Below are positions 53,168-53,260 of a DNA stretch of 53,260 nt, piece by piece; positions within the stretch are counted from its first letter, which is position 1; each line of letters begins with the position of its first letter. The notes under the pieces were generated by a model. The model saw nothing but the letters and a program-made list of their open reading frames with translations, ran no database searches and had not been told where the DNA came from. The position numbers were made by a program, and so were the translations under genes. Source of the stretch: Chloroflexota bacterium (lineage in GTDB: Bacteria > Chloroflexota > Anaerolineae > J036 > Brachytrichaceae); assembly GCA_023382055.1 (NCBI GenBank), contig JAMCQN010000180.1:1-53260 (forward strand). Reading direction: 5' to 3'.

Positions 53168-53260
53168 ATGACACAGGCAAACCTAAAGACCGAGTTAATG
53201 GCAGAGATCGAAGCGGAAGTAGATGCGTTGGTTGAATGGGACCGCGTGACAACAGAAATG
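53168..53260 (+). CDS. 5' end of an unidentified gene cut by the window
   Basis: An ATG at 53168, directly preceded by GGGGGA, opens a frame of 31 codons to the window end: MTQANLKTELMAEIEAEVDA then LVEWDRVTTEM. It is acidic and helical. The pattern weakly recalls the N-terminus of some transposases, but this cannot be decided from 31 residues. Divergent from metH. Confidence 0.4.
   Translation, partial: MTQANLKTELMAEIEAEVDALVEWDRVTTEM

Noticed and set aside
1..53260. CRISPR array linked to the Cas4-like gene
   Set aside because: No regularly spaced direct repeats were seen anywhere in the window.

Overview
This 53-kb window looks like a chromosomal contig from a member of the Chloroflexota, probably Anaerolineae-related. 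That placement is an inference. It rests on an archaeal-style HMG-CoA synthase/thiolase/Zn-OB-fold operon, a large DUF2723 membrane protein, a B. subtilis-like DnaB/DnaD/DnaC-type helicase-loading operon, a FabL-type reductase and moderately high GC. No rRNA, tRNA or CRISPR array was seen.

Region 1 (1-4240) is accessory DNA and the most unusual part. It is the remnant of an integron. A C-terminal scrap of an integron integrase (IntI, + strand, ends at 4169) points away from a row of leftward-transcribed gene cassettes. These are a flavin reductase-like gene, a truncated DJ-1/PfpI gene, a methyltransferase, a frameshifted alpha/beta hydrolase and a nucleotidyltransferase. They are separated by attC-like imperfect palindromes bounded by RYYYAAC and GTTRRRY cores. 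A 267-bp element with near-perfect terminal inverted repeats (3737-4003) sits where attI and the rest of intI should be. At the left edge are a 39-bp hairpin and the start of an ATPase.

Region 2 (4272-10566, minus strand) carries a mevalonate-entry operon (HMG-CoA synthase, thiolase, Zn-OB-fold protein), a ferritin-like/VIT iron exporter and a YyaL-type thioredoxin-domain protein. Region 3 (10728-20349, plus strand) is a purine operon: purL (a PurS-PurS-PurL-PurQ fusion), purC, purF, purD, purM and purN. Together with purE/K, not seen here, it would take PRPP to SAICAR.

Region 4 (20342-31494, minus strand) holds a DUF2723 protein, a GT4 glycosyltransferase, a DinB-like protein, a P-loop kinase, an AlbA_2-type regulator, gyrA and a GT39-like protein. 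Region 5 (31531-36607, plus strand) is a replication module (dnaB, a tandem DnaD-domain protein, a DnaC/IstB-like loader whose start overlaps the DnaD gene by 173 bp) followed by argH.

Region 6 (36679-41378, minus strand) carries a thioesterase, a small conserved protein, RraA-like, aldo/keto reductase, lactonase-like and pirin genes. Region 7 (41539-53260) is mixed: a jelly-roll protein, DUF309, FabL-type and FabI-type reductases, a membrane-anchored Cas4/RecB-like nuclease-fold protein, a histone deacetylase-family amidohydrolase, a Cys-rich small protein, an alpha/alpha-barrel protein, proB, a MarR regulator with an apparently leaderless promoter, full-length metH and a partial gene at the right edge. 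Two copies of a strong palindrome (24222-24256 and 44069-44097) look like members of a dispersed repeat family that sits just after genes.
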